57,704 nucleotides of DNA from a virus. The position numbers were made by a program, and so were the translations under genes. How positions within the stretch are numbered: the stretch's first letter is position 1; each line of letters starts with the position of its first letter. The stretch covers positions 1 to 57,704 of the IMG/VR virus record IMGVR_UViG_3300042884_001115. One strand, given 5' to 3'. Positions 20,020 through 28,023 of the stretch are shown here, in pieces. The notes under the pieces were generated by a model. It was not told the origin of the DNA. It was given only the letters and a program-made list of their open reading frames with translations, and made no database searches.

Positions 20020-22392
20020 CTACAAAACTTTTGACAAATTATTTTCTTTTTTAATTTTCACCACATGGTCACCCCATGATGACACAGCGCTATTATGCGA
20101 TATAACAAACACTTTTTCAAAATAATCCTTAATTTTCACAAAGAATTCATATACCATATCTAAGTTCTCAGGAGATATTTTACCAAAGACTTCGTCTAAT
20201 ACAACCAGGTTGGGAGTTGGTAAACTACATATCTTAGTCAATACTGCTCTTAACGCTAATGACGATAAAGTTTTCTCATATCCACTTCCTGAAGTCATTA
20301 GTTTTTCAACCCCAGTTCCATTATCAATCATCATAAACTCAACTTCATTCTTGTCGTTAATTCTTATTTCCATTTTGAAATAACATGAATCTTCCATAAG
20401 TCTTTGAAGTTCTGTATTGATTAAAGGCATCATAGTTTTCATAATCATTTTTGAAATTCCATTTTTACCATAAAGTTCCAAATAGATCTTAAAGATTTTT
20501 TCTTTCTCTTCTTCCTCTTTAATTTTAACAATCATTTTTTTGTTGTTATCAATCTTTTCATCAAGTGATTTAATTGATCCCTCGTTTGTTAAAATTGAAT
20601 TACTGATCGTTCTTCTTTGAAGTTCCAATTCATCTAATCTAACGTCAGCTTTGATCAACAACGAATCAATCTTTTGGTTTTCAGAAATCTTATCTTGTAT
20701 CTCTTCCCAACGTTTAATCTTATCGTTTAATGAACCGATCTTTAAATCACAACTTTCAATCGAGATTTCATATTTCTCTTTAACCAACTTATTTTTTTCA
20801 TATTCATCAAACTCTTTTTTAAGTTTCACAAAACTTTGTTCTTTGTTGGATAAATCCGTCATAAGTGTTGTTTTTGTGTTTTTTTGCACAATAAGTCCAT
20901 CTAATTCTGCGATTTTCGAATTTGTGATTGCTGCGTTCATTAACTCAATTCCACAGTGCTCACATTTGATTCCACCTTCAACGGAAGATTTTAATTTGTT
21001 GATTGATGCGATTTCAGTGTCAATTTGAATAACCTCTTTATAAACATTGTTATATTGTTCTTTAACCTCATCATGTTTATCCTCATGGTAAAACTCAGAT
21101 GGTTCAACGACTTTGATTTCAGATATTTTTGTTAAATAACCTGACTTCTCACGTTCAATTTCTTTTATTTCATCTTTGGTTTTATCAGGATTTAATAAGC
21201 TTAACTCTTGATCAATGTTGGTATGTTTTCTTTTTAACATATCATCACGATATGTTTTTCCTTTTACAATTGCCTCATCAACTTCAGATAAACTTTTTTT
21301 GCTTTCGGCGATTGTATTCTTTAATTCTATGATTGAAGTTTGGTGTGTTTCAATATCATTTTTTAATTGTTCTGAAGAATATAGATTTGATATTTTTTGT
21401 TTTGAAAACTCTGAATAGATTTCTTTTGCAACCTCTTCTTTTCTTTTCAAAAACTCAAGACCCATAAATCTTGACAACACCTGACCTCTTGCCGTTGGTT
21501 TTGATTCCAATAAGTCCTCAAGGTTTGATCCTGTTGTAAGGATCGTCATTAAAAAGTCCTCCTTTGTCCCAATTGAGTTTTTAATGAAGGATTCTGTTTC
21601 CCTTCTTTGTTCTCCCGTAAAATTTAATAAAGAGCCATCTGACAACTTTTTAAAGAAATCCAATTCGGTTTTGACATTCCATTCACCTTTTTTGGACATC
21701 TTTCTTTCGATGTTTCTAACAATAACATAATCTTCACCATCAATTGTGATTTCACCTTTAACATGAACTTTGTCTTTGTTTGAAAATCGGTTAAATATTT
21801 CTTCGGCCTTTGTTGTCTTTGTTGTTTCGTTAAAAAACAAGAACATTAAAAGATCCACCGTTAATACAGTTTTTCCACCAAAATTAGGAGGATCAGATTC
21901 AACCACCACAATACCATTCAACGCATCAAAATTTAATCTTTGATTTTCACCGTATGATAAAAAGTTTGAAAACTCAATATTTCTGATATACCATTTCTTA
22001 AATTGTGCTGAAGTTTCTTCATCACCAGACATCTTATTCTCAACCATTCTGTTGATGTTTAACACATCATCAGTTTTGTCTTCATGTCCTTTTGATTTAA
22101 GGTAATTGGTAATAAGATCAAGTTGGTATTGTGTGTCAGTAATATTCACCGACACATCAATACTTTGCATAGTTTCACTTTCAACGTTCTTTGCCTTTGT
22201 TAAAACATTAACGTTTGTTGTATTATACTTTTTGGAAAAATAATGCTTTACACTTTTGATTTTATCTTGTGTAAAGTTTTCTGGTAAATCTTCCCAAACA
22301 ACTTGTATAATGGGATTTTCAAATTTTGAAAAGTCCAAATCTTTTATCATAATATTATAATTGAATAATTTTGGTGGATTGAATAAATCCAT
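20020..22392 (-). CDS. 46: SbcC/Rad50-like recombination ATPase (T4 gp46-like), 790 aa
   Basis: An SMC-like ATPase that works with the SbcD/gp47 nuclease in end resection and recombination-dependent replication. An N-terminal extension of about 130 residues precedes the ATPase head. Walker A is SDPPNFGGKTVLTVDLL (near 169, first Gly of the P-loop replaced). Long coiled coils flank the zinc hook KCEHCG (near 477). The signature region is SGSGYEKTLSSLALR and Walker B is LVVLDEVFG (near 729). The true start could be Met15 (MIKDLDFSKF). The partner nuclease lies about 2 kb away, after four small or membrane genes. Confidence 0.92.
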   Translation of the reverse strand: MDLFNPPKLFNYNIMIKDLDFSKFENPIIQVVWEDLPENFTQDKIKSVKHYFSKKYNTTNVNVLTKAKNVESETMQSIDVSVNITDTQYQLDLITNYLKSKGHEDKTDDVLNINRMVENKMSGDEETSAQFKKWYIRNIEFSNFLSYGENQRLNFDALNGIVVVESDPPNFGGKTVLTVDLLMFLFFNETTKTTKAEEIFNRFSNKDKVHVKGEITIDGEDYVIVRNIERKMSKKGEWNVKTELDFFKKLSDGSLLNFTGEQRRETESFIKNSIGTKEDFLMTILTTGSNLEDLLESKPTARGQVLSRFMGLEFLKRKEEVAKEIYSEFSKQKISNLYSSEQLKNDIETHQTSIIELKNTIAESKKSLSEVDEAIVKGKTYRDDMLKRKHTNIDQELSLLNPDKTKDEIKEIEREKSGYLTKISEIKVVEPSEFYHEDKHDEVKEQYNNVYKEVIQIDTEIASINKLKSSVEGGIKCEHCGIELMNAAITNSKIAELDGLIVQKNTKTTLMTDLSNKEQSFVKLKKEFDEYEKNKLVKEKYEISIESCDLKIGSLNDKIKRWEEIQDKISENQKIDSLLIKADVRLDELELQRRTISNSILTNEGSIKSLDEKIDNNKKMIVKIKEEEEKEKIFKIYLELYGKNGISKMIMKTMMPLINTELQRLMEDSCYFKMEIRINDKNEVEFMMIDNGTGVEKLMTSGSGYEKTLSSLALRAVLTKICSLPTPNLVVLDEVFGKISPENLDMVYEFFVKIKDYFEKVFVISHNSAVSSWGDHVVKIKKENNLSKVL

Positions 22393-22393
22393 T

Positions 22394-22723
22394 TTATTTT
22401 TCTAAACCTAAATCTTGATTAATTGAAATGAACTCAGGATTTTCTTCTTTAAATGCAACATTCCCCCCAAATTCATTATTAATTTTTGAAGATGCTTCAT
22501 CATTTGGAATGAAACTAAATGCTGTGTCAACAATCTTGTCTTGAACAACATCATAGTTCATTTCTTGTCCATTTGTTTCAATTTTTAATTCATCTTCTTT
22601 TAACTTTGCAAGTTGTTGTTGAACCAACATGTCAAATGCTTTTTGCATTCCTGATTTTTGTTGTGCCAATCTTGCGTTACGTTTTGCAACTCTTTTTTTG
22701 TGTTCTTTAGCGTTCTTCCCCAT
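22394..22723 (-). CDS. Basic-headed small protein, 109 aa
   Basis: Strongly basic N-terminus (MGKNAKEHKKRVAKRNARLA), a helical middle (KAFDMLVQQQLAKLKEDELK) and an acidic C-terminus. It may bind nucleic acid or be a small assembly factor; no family recognised. It lies one base from the SbcC-like gene and its start overlaps the 50-aa gene upstream. Confidence 0.65.
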   Translation of the reverse strand: MGKNAKEHKKRVAKRNARLAQQKSGMQKAFDMLVQQQLAKLKEDELKIETNGQEMNYDVVQDKIVDTAFSFIPNDEASSKINNEFGGNVAFKEENPEFISINQDLGLEK

Positions 22724-22859
22724 TTTCTTGTGTGTTTAAATTATTATTTTCTTCATTAGTTTCTTCAACTTCGTCATTAACTACGATCTGAACTGGTCTT
22801 GGAAATAATTGATCCATTCCAACTCCGAGATTTACTTCGATAACTTTTTTTGTTTCCAT
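22707..22859 (-). CDS. Small acidic protein, 50 aa
   Basis: METKKVIEVNLGVGMDQLFP begins a short hydrophobic/acidic peptide that ends in Asn/Glu repeats (EETNEENNNLNTQENGEER). Its 17-base overlap with the next gene and coupling into the recombination cluster support it as real. Function unknown. Confidence 0.5.
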   Translation of the reverse strand: METKKVIEVNLGVGMDQLFPRPVQIVVNDEVEETNEENNNLNTQENGEER

Positions 22860-22869
22860 TTATTTATTT

Positions 22870-23217
22870 TTAATTGTTATTAGGTCTATTTTCTTCAAAC
22901 CATTCTATTACACCATTCAACGCCCAAACGGCACCTGCAGATGTGATTCCATCAAAGAATATGGAAAAATATTTATTAAGTCCAACAAATTCGTGCCATG
23001 GGGCAAAAAGTGTTAATGACAAGAAAAATCCTACCCATGTTGATGTGCATAACATACAGGATATTAATCCCGATAAAAACTTTCCTATCCCATTAAATGC
23101 ATAATAATCAGAGTTTCCCCATTTATGTATCCAATTTCTTAATCCATTAAATATTGACCCATACACCAATATTGTTGTCATTCCGTATGACGCCAAAATC
23201 CACATTAAAATTATCAT
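22870..23217 (-). CDS. Multi-TM membrane protein with CxxC, 115 aa
   Basis: Three to four hydrophobic stretches: residues about 1-25 (MIILMWILASYGMTTILVYG), 45-70 with SGLISCMLCTSTWVGFFLSL, and 85-105 (FDGITSAGAVWALNGVIEWF). The CMLCTSTW motif places two Cys within a membrane-adjacent helix. Small phage membrane proteins with this kind of C..C.S.W motif exist but their role is unclear. ATGA overlap with the downstream gene couples it to the repeat protein. Confidence 0.65.
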   Translation of the reverse strand: MIILMWILASYGMTTILVYGSIFNGLRNWIHKWGNSDYYAFNGIGKFLSGLISCMLCTSTWVGFFLSLTLFAPWHEFVGLNKYFSIFFDGITSAGAVWALNGVIEWFEENRPNNN

Positions 23218-24269
23218 AATCTTCTATTTAAGTTTGATCCCCTCAGAAGATAAGCCTGATTTTGGTTACCATTCAAAAGTTCTCGGTTTATTTTTTCTAA
23301 CTCTTTTATTTGTTCATTCTTTTGTTGAAGTTCTCCTCTAAGATTTTGTATCGTCTGCTGAAGAAGTTTCAATTTTTCATTGTTTAGGTTTTCTTCTAAA
23401 CTTATTTTAAGTTGTTGTAATTCAACTTCTTTCATAGACAATGTAGTTTGAAAATTACTTTCCATTCCGTCTATTTTAGATGACATTTCATCTTTAAGAT
23501 CATTAAAATCATTTTCGTTTTCGTCTAAAGTTCGTCTAAGTTCGTCTAATTCTTGATCCTTTTTAGACATTTCATTTTGGAAAATACTTTCCATTTCTGT
23601 CGTTTTAGTGGAAGATTCTTGTCTGATGTTGTCAATTTCAGTGGTCTTAATCGAAATTTCTCCGTTTAAGTGTTCTATTTTTGACAACAATTCATTCAAC
23701 TGTTCGGAATTTCTTAACAGTTCAATTTCCAACTTGGCGTTTTTTTCACCAAGTTCGTTTATTTGAATGTCGTCAGTGGTATAAATTATTTTCTCAACCA
23801 CTCTATCAACCGGAACTTCTTTAATAACTTCCTTAACAACTACCTTGTCAACAGGTATTTCTTTTGTGACCTCAACAATCTTCTCCACTTCTTTGATTAT
23901 CTCAATCGGAACCTCAACAATCTTTTCTACCTCCTTTACAACATTAACAGGAACCTCAACTATCTTTTCAACTTCCTTTATTATTTCTACAGGAACCTCA
24001 ATTATCTTTTCAACTTCTTTAATTACCTCAACCTCTTTGATGACTTCAACTGGAACTTCCACACGTTTTTCACGGATTACCTCAATTTCTACCCGTTTTT
24101 CCTCTCCATTATCCGTTTTTCCCAAAAAACCATATTTTTTAATATCAAATCCTTGTTTGAAACATAGGTATATGAAATTATCAATATCCTTAATTTCTTG
24201 TGATTCACAAAATGCAGACACCGCCTGCATTATTTCCTTATTAAATATTTTGGAGTTTTTCGAATCCAT
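23214..24269 (-). CDS. Coiled-coil protein with Val/Glu repeats, 351 aa
   Basis: Start set at the ATG at 24269; the TTG five codons upstream lies deeper in the SbcD-like gene. Residues about 1-58 form a small domain (MDSKNSKIFNKEIMQAVSAF, then FCESQEIKDIDNFIYLC). Residues about 60-160 are imperfect repeats such as VEKIVEVPVEIIKEV, resembling the tail of the four-TM protein at 14855-16192. Residues about 170-340 form a long coiled coil (NAKLEIELLRNSEQLNELLS). A rod-like, possibly multimeric protein of unknown role. It overlaps the SbcD-like gene by 29 bases. Confidence 0.75.
   Translation of the reverse strand: MDSKNSKIFNKEIMQAVSAFCESQEIKDIDNFIYLCFKQGFDIKKYGFLGKTDNGEEKRVEIEVIREKRVEVPVEVIKEVEVIKEVEKIIEVPVEIIKEVEKIVEVPVNVVKEVEKIVEVPIEIIKEVEKIVEVTKEIPVDKVVVKEVIKEVPVDRVVEKIIYTTDDIQINELGEKNAKLEIELLRNSEQLNELLSKIEHLNGEISIKTTEIDNIRQESSTKTTEMESIFQNEMSKKDQELDELRRTLDENENDFNDLKDEMSSKIDGMESNFQTTLSMKEVELQQLKISLEENLNNEKLKLLQQTIQNLRGELQQKNEQIKELEKINRELLNGNQNQAYLLRGSNLNRRL
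23788..24095 (-). repeat. Coding repeat: V-E-K-I-V-E-V-P-V / I-I-K-E-V units
   Basis: Imperfect repeats of about 14 residues, with the same peptide pattern as 14926-15262 in a different gene. Synonymous codons differ between units. Confidence 0.85.
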
Positions 24270-25020
24270 TTTCAATATCTTCAAATGATTTTATGGAGAA
24301 CTTCAAAAATGGTTTTGGGTTTGGTAAATCAACGTAAGAATAATCTTTTGTTTCAACATCATAAATACCATAACCATGTTTTCCAATACTCTCACCAATG
24401 TTTTGTTGGATTGGTGATCCGATCATATAACCTTTACCGGTCTTGAATTTGAATTCTTGTCTTTTGTGAATATCTCCACATAATACAGTTTCAAGTCCAT
24501 CAAACTTTTCGACATCATACGCTTCTTCACCAAAGTCAAAACCAAGATCGGTTTTCATTCCTTGAATTGGTCCGTGAAACAATCCAATTCTTTTACCTTT
24601 TGATTCTGTAATGTCAGGTGGAATATTTCCTTGATATTGTGAATACACACACCAACTAATGTTTTCGTCCTCATAAACACCTCTGTCTTTGTAATAATAA
24701 ATGTTTTTACTATTTAAAGAACTAATGATTGGTGATAAAGCATCCATTCTTTCGGTGTTATTTACCAAAAAGTCGTGGTTTCCAGGTATAATAATTGTTT
24801 TTGCAACAAACGAACATTCGGTCAATAACCATCTAACCATCTCAATAAGTTCAGGTGTCATTTGGTTTTTAGAATGAACTAAATCTCCTGTAAAAACAAT
24901 ACGATCAGGTTCTAACTCTCTCCATTGTTCAATGGCAGTTTCCAAAATTGATTTATACAAATCATGATCTTTAAAAAGACGGATGTGTAGGTCAGAAAAA
25001 TGTATTAGTTTTTTAATCAT
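24241..25020 (-). CDS. 47: SbcD/Mre11-like nuclease (T4 gp47-like), 259 aa
   Basis: Calcineurin-type metallophosphoesterase. The motifs are in order: FSDLHI (residues 8-13), FTGDLVHSKN (near 43), IPGNHDFLVN (near 78), LFHGP (near 148) and LCGDIHKR (near 180). The metal ligands D, H, D, N, H, H are all present. It is shorter than cellular SbcD and lacks a capping domain, like T4 gp47. It pairs with the SbcC-like gene at 20020-22392 for end processing. Confidence 0.92.
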   Translation of the reverse strand: MIKKLIHFSDLHIRLFKDHDLYKSILETAIEQWRELEPDRIVFTGDLVHSKNQMTPELIEMVRWLLTECSFVAKTIIIPGNHDFLVNNTERMDALSPIISSLNSKNIYYYKDRGVYEDENISWCVYSQYQGNIPPDITESKGKRIGLFHGPIQGMKTDLGFDFGEEAYDVEKFDGLETVLCGDIHKRQEFKFKTGKGYMIGSPIQQNIGESIGKHGYGIYDVETKDYSYVDLPNPKPFLKFSIKSFEDIENGFEKLQNI

Positions 25021-25252
25021 TTAATTGTTGTTTATCATTACAATATACCTCAAATGGTGGTTTATATGGGTCGTCTTGAATTGGAAAAGGATTCACCGGT
25101 ATTGGAACTCTAAATGGTTCAGAAATATCAATCTTACTACTTTCTTTCACCAAATCCATCTTTTCAAGAATTGGTGCAATATCGATGTTCTTATCTTCTA
25201 ATTTTCCATGAAGGTAACCTTGTAACCAAATATAAAATTCTTTGTGTGTCAT
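25013..25252 (-). CDS. Hypothetical protein, 79 aa
   Basis: Begins MTHKEFYIWLQGYLHGKLED, an aromatic helix, and ends in a Pro-rich segment (FRVPIPVNPFPIQDDPYKPP). No recognised family. It is coupled on both sides: its start overlaps the previous stop as ATGA and its end overlaps the SbcD-like start by 8 bases. Confidence 0.6.
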   Translation of the reverse strand: MTHKEFYIWLQGYLHGKLEDKNIDIAPILEKMDLVKESSKIDISEPFRVPIPVNPFPIQDDPYKPPFEVYCNDKQQLND

Positions 25253-25395
25253 ACTAATTCTCTACAATAAAGATTAATTAAAATAGCCCTTGCCAATTTG
25301 AATTCTTTCGCTCTATTAAGTTTTAAACCATAAAGGTTTGCAATACTTTGAAGGTGTGGATACGCCTCAGTAATAGTCATTTTTCTTGTTTCCAT
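25249..25395 (-). CDS. Small helical protein, 48 aa
   Basis: METRKMTITEAYPHLQSIAN followed by a basic amphipathic helix (LNRAKEFKLARAILINLY). It fills an otherwise empty gap; TAATG overlap upstream and ATGA overlap downstream make it convincing as a coupled gene. Function unknown. Confidence 0.6.
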   Translation of the reverse strand: METRKMTITEAYPHLQSIANLYGLKLNRAKEFKLARAILINLYCRELV

Positions 25396-25613
25396 TAGTC
25401 GATAAACAATTCGAAGTCTGCATTCACATGACTACATTCATTACACATGTAAGTTGGGAATGGAACAATTGTGTCTTCATGACTTCCTGTTAATAATTTT
25501 GGAACTTTCTTCAACATTGTTATTTCTTTGAAGAACTTTGACTCACACTTTTCACATTTAATTGTTTCTTGTTGTCGTAAGTCGATTTTTGGTCTGATAA
25601 TATCGTCGCTCAT
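25395..25613 (-). CDS. Zinc-ribbon-like small protein, 72 aa
   Basis: Two CxxC pairs, CEKC (about residues 19-22) and CNEC (near 57-60), are separated by about 35 residues, consistent with one zinc site. Surrounding sequence: ETIKCEKCESKFFKEITMLK and PTYMCNECSHVNADFELFID. Possibly a nucleic-acid-binding or adaptor protein in the replication cluster. Coupled to its neighbours by overlapping start and stop codons. Confidence 0.65.
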   Translation of the reverse strand: MSDDIIRPKIDLRQQETIKCEKCESKFFKEITMLKKVPKLLTGSHEDTIVPFPTYMCNECSHVNADFELFID

Positions 25614-25699
25614 TTTATAATATAATTTATGTTTATTTTAATTATTTCGTTGTCCCAAGTAGTATTGGTATAATAAATGGGTGTAGTTGTAGTTTCCAT
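25610..25699 (-). CDS. Possible leader peptide, 29 aa
   Basis: METTTTPIYYTNTTWDNEII then KININYIIK. It starts 5 bases after an ACTATAATT element and overlaps the zinc-ribbon start as ATGA, which suggests a translated leader rather than a protein with its own job. Low confidence. Confidence 0.35.
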   Translation of the reverse strand: METTTTPIYYTNTTWDNEIIKININYIIK

Positions 25700-25703
25700 A
25701 TCT

Positions 25704-25718
25704 AATTATAGTTTATTT
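25704..25718 (-). promoter_or_regulatory. Candidate promoter element AAATAAACTATAATT
   Basis: Identical over 15 bases to 9884-9898; positioned to transcribe the small genes and SbcD to its left. Confidence 0.35.
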
Positions 25719-26576
25719 TTTAAGTTTAGTCAAATATTGTTTCATATCCATTTCTAAAATTGTGTTGATTGTTTTTTTAGATACTCGATATTCGTGATAT
25801 TCCCTCTCATCAGTAATCAACACCACAATACATCCTAATAATTGTATGTTTTCATACTTCGTTCCTTCCAACATTTTTAAAAGTAACTTACCATAAAAAG
25901 GTAATTGTGTGTTGTAGTGTCCCAACGCATTATCAGGTAGATCTTGAAATGGTTTTTTCATTTGTTTTGTATAACGGGTGACCACAAAGTTTTTTGGTTT
26001 ATTACTTTTCCAGTCTGTTATTAAAATACCCAAATTACCATTTGTTCCGACAACCAACCAAACCTTATCGGGTTGACCTGTATATTCTAATTCAGGATGC
26101 CCTAAAACCATCTCCGTATCGATCAATTCACATCCCCTCTCTTTAAGAAGTTCAATATAATGTTTTCCCGCCATAATCATAGAATCACTTTTGACTATTT
26201 GTTCGGCATCACAATCAAATATTGGTTGACGAACTTCCTTTTCAATGCCAAATTCTTTTAATGTGTGTTCCTCTAACAAGTAGTGACAACGAGATCCAAG
26301 ATTTGTTGATTTTCTTCCTAATTCAGCCCACTCATTAATTAATCTTTCGGCTTCATCAGGATCACCACCGGCTTTATTAAAGGCCGCTTGTTCAGTCGGA
26401 AACTCGTCATAAAAAAGTTTCATTACTTTTGAAACAGATGGAAAATCAGATCTTAATTTTCCGTCTTTATCCAACATTGTATATTTGTGACTTTCCTCTT
26501 CGAAGGTTAGTTGTAATTCTTTCTGTTTTTCGGATATGATTTGTCTAATCTCCTCCGCTATTTTTTTTAACTCCAT
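25713..26576 (-). CDS. PD-(D/E)XK (RecB/Cas4-like) nuclease, 287 aa
   Basis: The nuclease core is visible: ELEYTGQPDKVWLVV (near residues 162-176, catalytic Asp in QPD) and ILITDWKSNKPKNF (near 184-197, D-W-K). This is the D...D/E-x-K pattern of RecB-family exonucleases. An N-terminal helix and RCHYLLEEHTL may supply a further motif, and YHNTQLPFYGKLLLKMLEG-type aromatic helices follow, as is typical. A likely role is DNA end processing in replication or recombination, or host DNA breakdown. It shares one base with the primase gene. Confidence 0.8.
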   Translation of the reverse strand: MELKKIAEEIRQIISEKQKELQLTFEEESHKYTMLDKDGKLRSDFPSVSKVMKLFYDEFPTEQAAFNKAGGDPDEAERLINEWAELGRKSTNLGSRCHYLLEEHTLKEFGIEKEVRQPIFDCDAEQIVKSDSMIMAGKHYIELLKERGCELIDTEMVLGHPELEYTGQPDKVWLVVGTNGNLGILITDWKSNKPKNFVVTRYTKQMKKPFQDLPDNALGHYNTQLPFYGKLLLKMLEGTKYENIQLLGCIVVLITDEREYHEYRVSKKTINTILEMDMKQYLTKLKK

Positions 26577-27475
26577 TATTTTATTATACGATAATATTCA
26601 TCTTTTATCTCACCTCGAAGATCGGCAATATCCTTATCATCAGGTAATTTGATTAATTTAATTCTACCCCACATTTCACCACCATTTAACTCGTGGTAAA
26701 GTTTTACAGCGTTTTCCCAAGCGTCACTATCCAAACATATTGTTATGTTGCCTTTAGCTTTCATATATAATGTCTCAAACAATAGTTCAGACATATGTTT
26801 TCCAAGCATCGGTATTGAGTTTTCTAAAAACAATCCGTCAAAAGCACCCTCAACTAAAAAGATGTCTTTGTTCCAATCAATTAGATTTTCCCAAAATATG
26901 ATCTTATCTTTTTCTGCCTCAGGATTCTTGTATTTGGCTTTTGACATTGGATTCCAACTTCTTGCAATATAATAGTTTAACTCACCATTTTTATTATAAG
27001 ACGGAACCACAATACGACCTGAGTGATCACCTTTATCACAAAATCCAATACCATACCTTTCAATCATCTCATCAGTAATACCACGACTTTTTAAATAATT
27101 CATGGCTTGTCTTCTAACGGGATATACCGGACTTGAGTCTTTGAATAGAGTGAAAGAGTCAGGAAGTTTAAGTGTTTTTTTAGGTCTTTCTCGTTTTACA
27201 ACGGTTTCAGGTTTTAAAACATTATATAGTTTCTTATGTTTTTTATTTCCGTATTTATCAAAAATTCTACCCAAAGGTCCGTGTGTTCCCTCACTATCAC
27301 CACAACTCCAACATTTATATACGTTGTCTATGTAATTAACCTCTAAATTATGTTTGTTTCTATCATCATCACAAACAGGGCAATTGAAGGATATTTGACC
27401 GCGATTAGGATAGTGAAGTCCGTGATCTCCAAGAACCTCCTCTAATAATTCAACTAACGCTTCATTTTCATCCAT
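26576..27475 (-). CDS. DNA primase with zinc finger and Toprim domain, 299 aa
   Basis: An N-terminal zinc motif (FNCPVCDDD near 31, YKCWSCGD near 53) is followed by a DnaG-type catalytic part: YGIGFCDKGDHSGRIVVPSY, then Toprim motifs LVEGAFDGLF (near 210) and CLDSDAW (near 249). It lays down RNA primers at the fork. No helicase domain is fused, unlike T7 gp4; the helicase must be elsewhere. TAATG coupling to the gene upstream and a shared base with the nuclease downstream place it in a replication operon. Confidence 0.9.
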   Translation of the reverse strand: MDENEALVELLEEVLGDHGLHYPNRGQISFNCPVCDDDRNKHNLEVNYIDNVYKCWSCGDSEGTHGPLGRIFDKYGNKKHKKLYNVLKPETVVKRERPKKTLKLPDSFTLFKDSSPVYPVRRQAMNYLKSRGITDEMIERYGIGFCDKGDHSGRIVVPSYNKNGELNYYIARSWNPMSKAKYKNPEAEKDKIIFWENLIDWNKDIFLVEGAFDGLFLENSIPMLGKHMSELLFETLYMKAKGNITICLDSDAWENAVKLYHELNGGEMWGRIKLIKLPDDKDIADLRGEIKDEYYRIIK

Positions 27476-27729
27476 TATTTTTTTACCTTCCTTTTTTCTA
27501 AAATATTGATTAACCCCTGAACATCACCAAACTCGGTAAATCTAATATGGGGATCTGTATTGAATATGTCAACATACCACTCTTCGTCTTCTTTTACCTC
27601 ATCGTTAGCACAACTGATAAATTCCAATCCGTCAGCGATTCTGTAAGTGTAATAGTAAAAAGGTTCGTCAAACCCTTCGGTGGACTCTTCTCTTTGAAAA
27701 CCCAGTAATTGTATTTCTTTTTCTGTCAT
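27475..27729 (-). CDS. Hypothetical protein, 84 aa
   Basis: Begins MTEKEIQLLGFQREESTEGF; acidic and aromatic (DEPFYYYTYRIADGLEFISC), a form common in small phage proteins with one beta sheet. It is coupled to primase by TAATG and is the first gene of the leftward replication operon, opposite the plus-strand fibre island. Function unknown. Confidence 0.6.
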   Translation of the reverse strand: MTEKEIQLLGFQREESTEGFDEPFYYYTYRIADGLEFISCANDEVKEDEEWYVDIFNTDPHIRFTEFGDVQGLINILEKRKVKK

Positions 27730-27787
27730 ACCTAAAATATAAAAAACATCTTTTACTTAATCAACTACACAAAGTTTTCTCTTCATT

Positions 27788-27798
27788 TATATTTATTA
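27788..27798 (+). promoter_or_regulatory. Late-type motif TATATTTATTA, plus strand
   Basis: Lies 5 bases before the ATG of the plus-strand fibre island. It is the only copy pointing right, which supports the motif being directional. Confidence 0.5.
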
Positions 27799-27803
27799 CT
27801 GAT

Positions 27804-28022
27804 ATGCCAACGCAAATTACAATTTCCTCACTTTCGGGTCTTTCCCCTTTTGATGTATATACATGTGATACAGGTTTCACAACTTGTGTTTATGTTGCAA
27901 CAATCACTTCGGGAGATATACCTTACGTTTTCAATCTTCCAATTATATTGGAGGGTATGGGATCTTTTAGTGTAAAAGTGGTTGATAGTAATGAATGTGT
28001 GGTAACTGAAACTTTAACATAA
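27804..28022 (+). CDS. Small fibre-associated protein, 72 aa
   Basis: Likely paralogue of the protein at 36549-36854. Both are about 70-100 aa with a conserved aromatic stretch (IPYVFNLP here, LPFLFNLP there) and a C-terminal VDSNEC/IDSEGCE segment. It begins MPTQITISSLSGLSPFDVYT and is beta-rich. Its role is probably in fibre or baseplate assembly, because both copies sit directly beside fibre genes. Confidence 0.65.
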   Translation: MPTQITISSLSGLSPFDVYTCDTGFTTCVYVATITSGDIPYVFNLPIILEGMGSFSVKVVDSNECVVTETLT

Positions 28023-28023
28023 T

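Noticed and set aside
23763-24288. Plus-strand frames opposite the second Val/Glu repeat
   Set aside because: Same antisense artefact as at 14915-15310.
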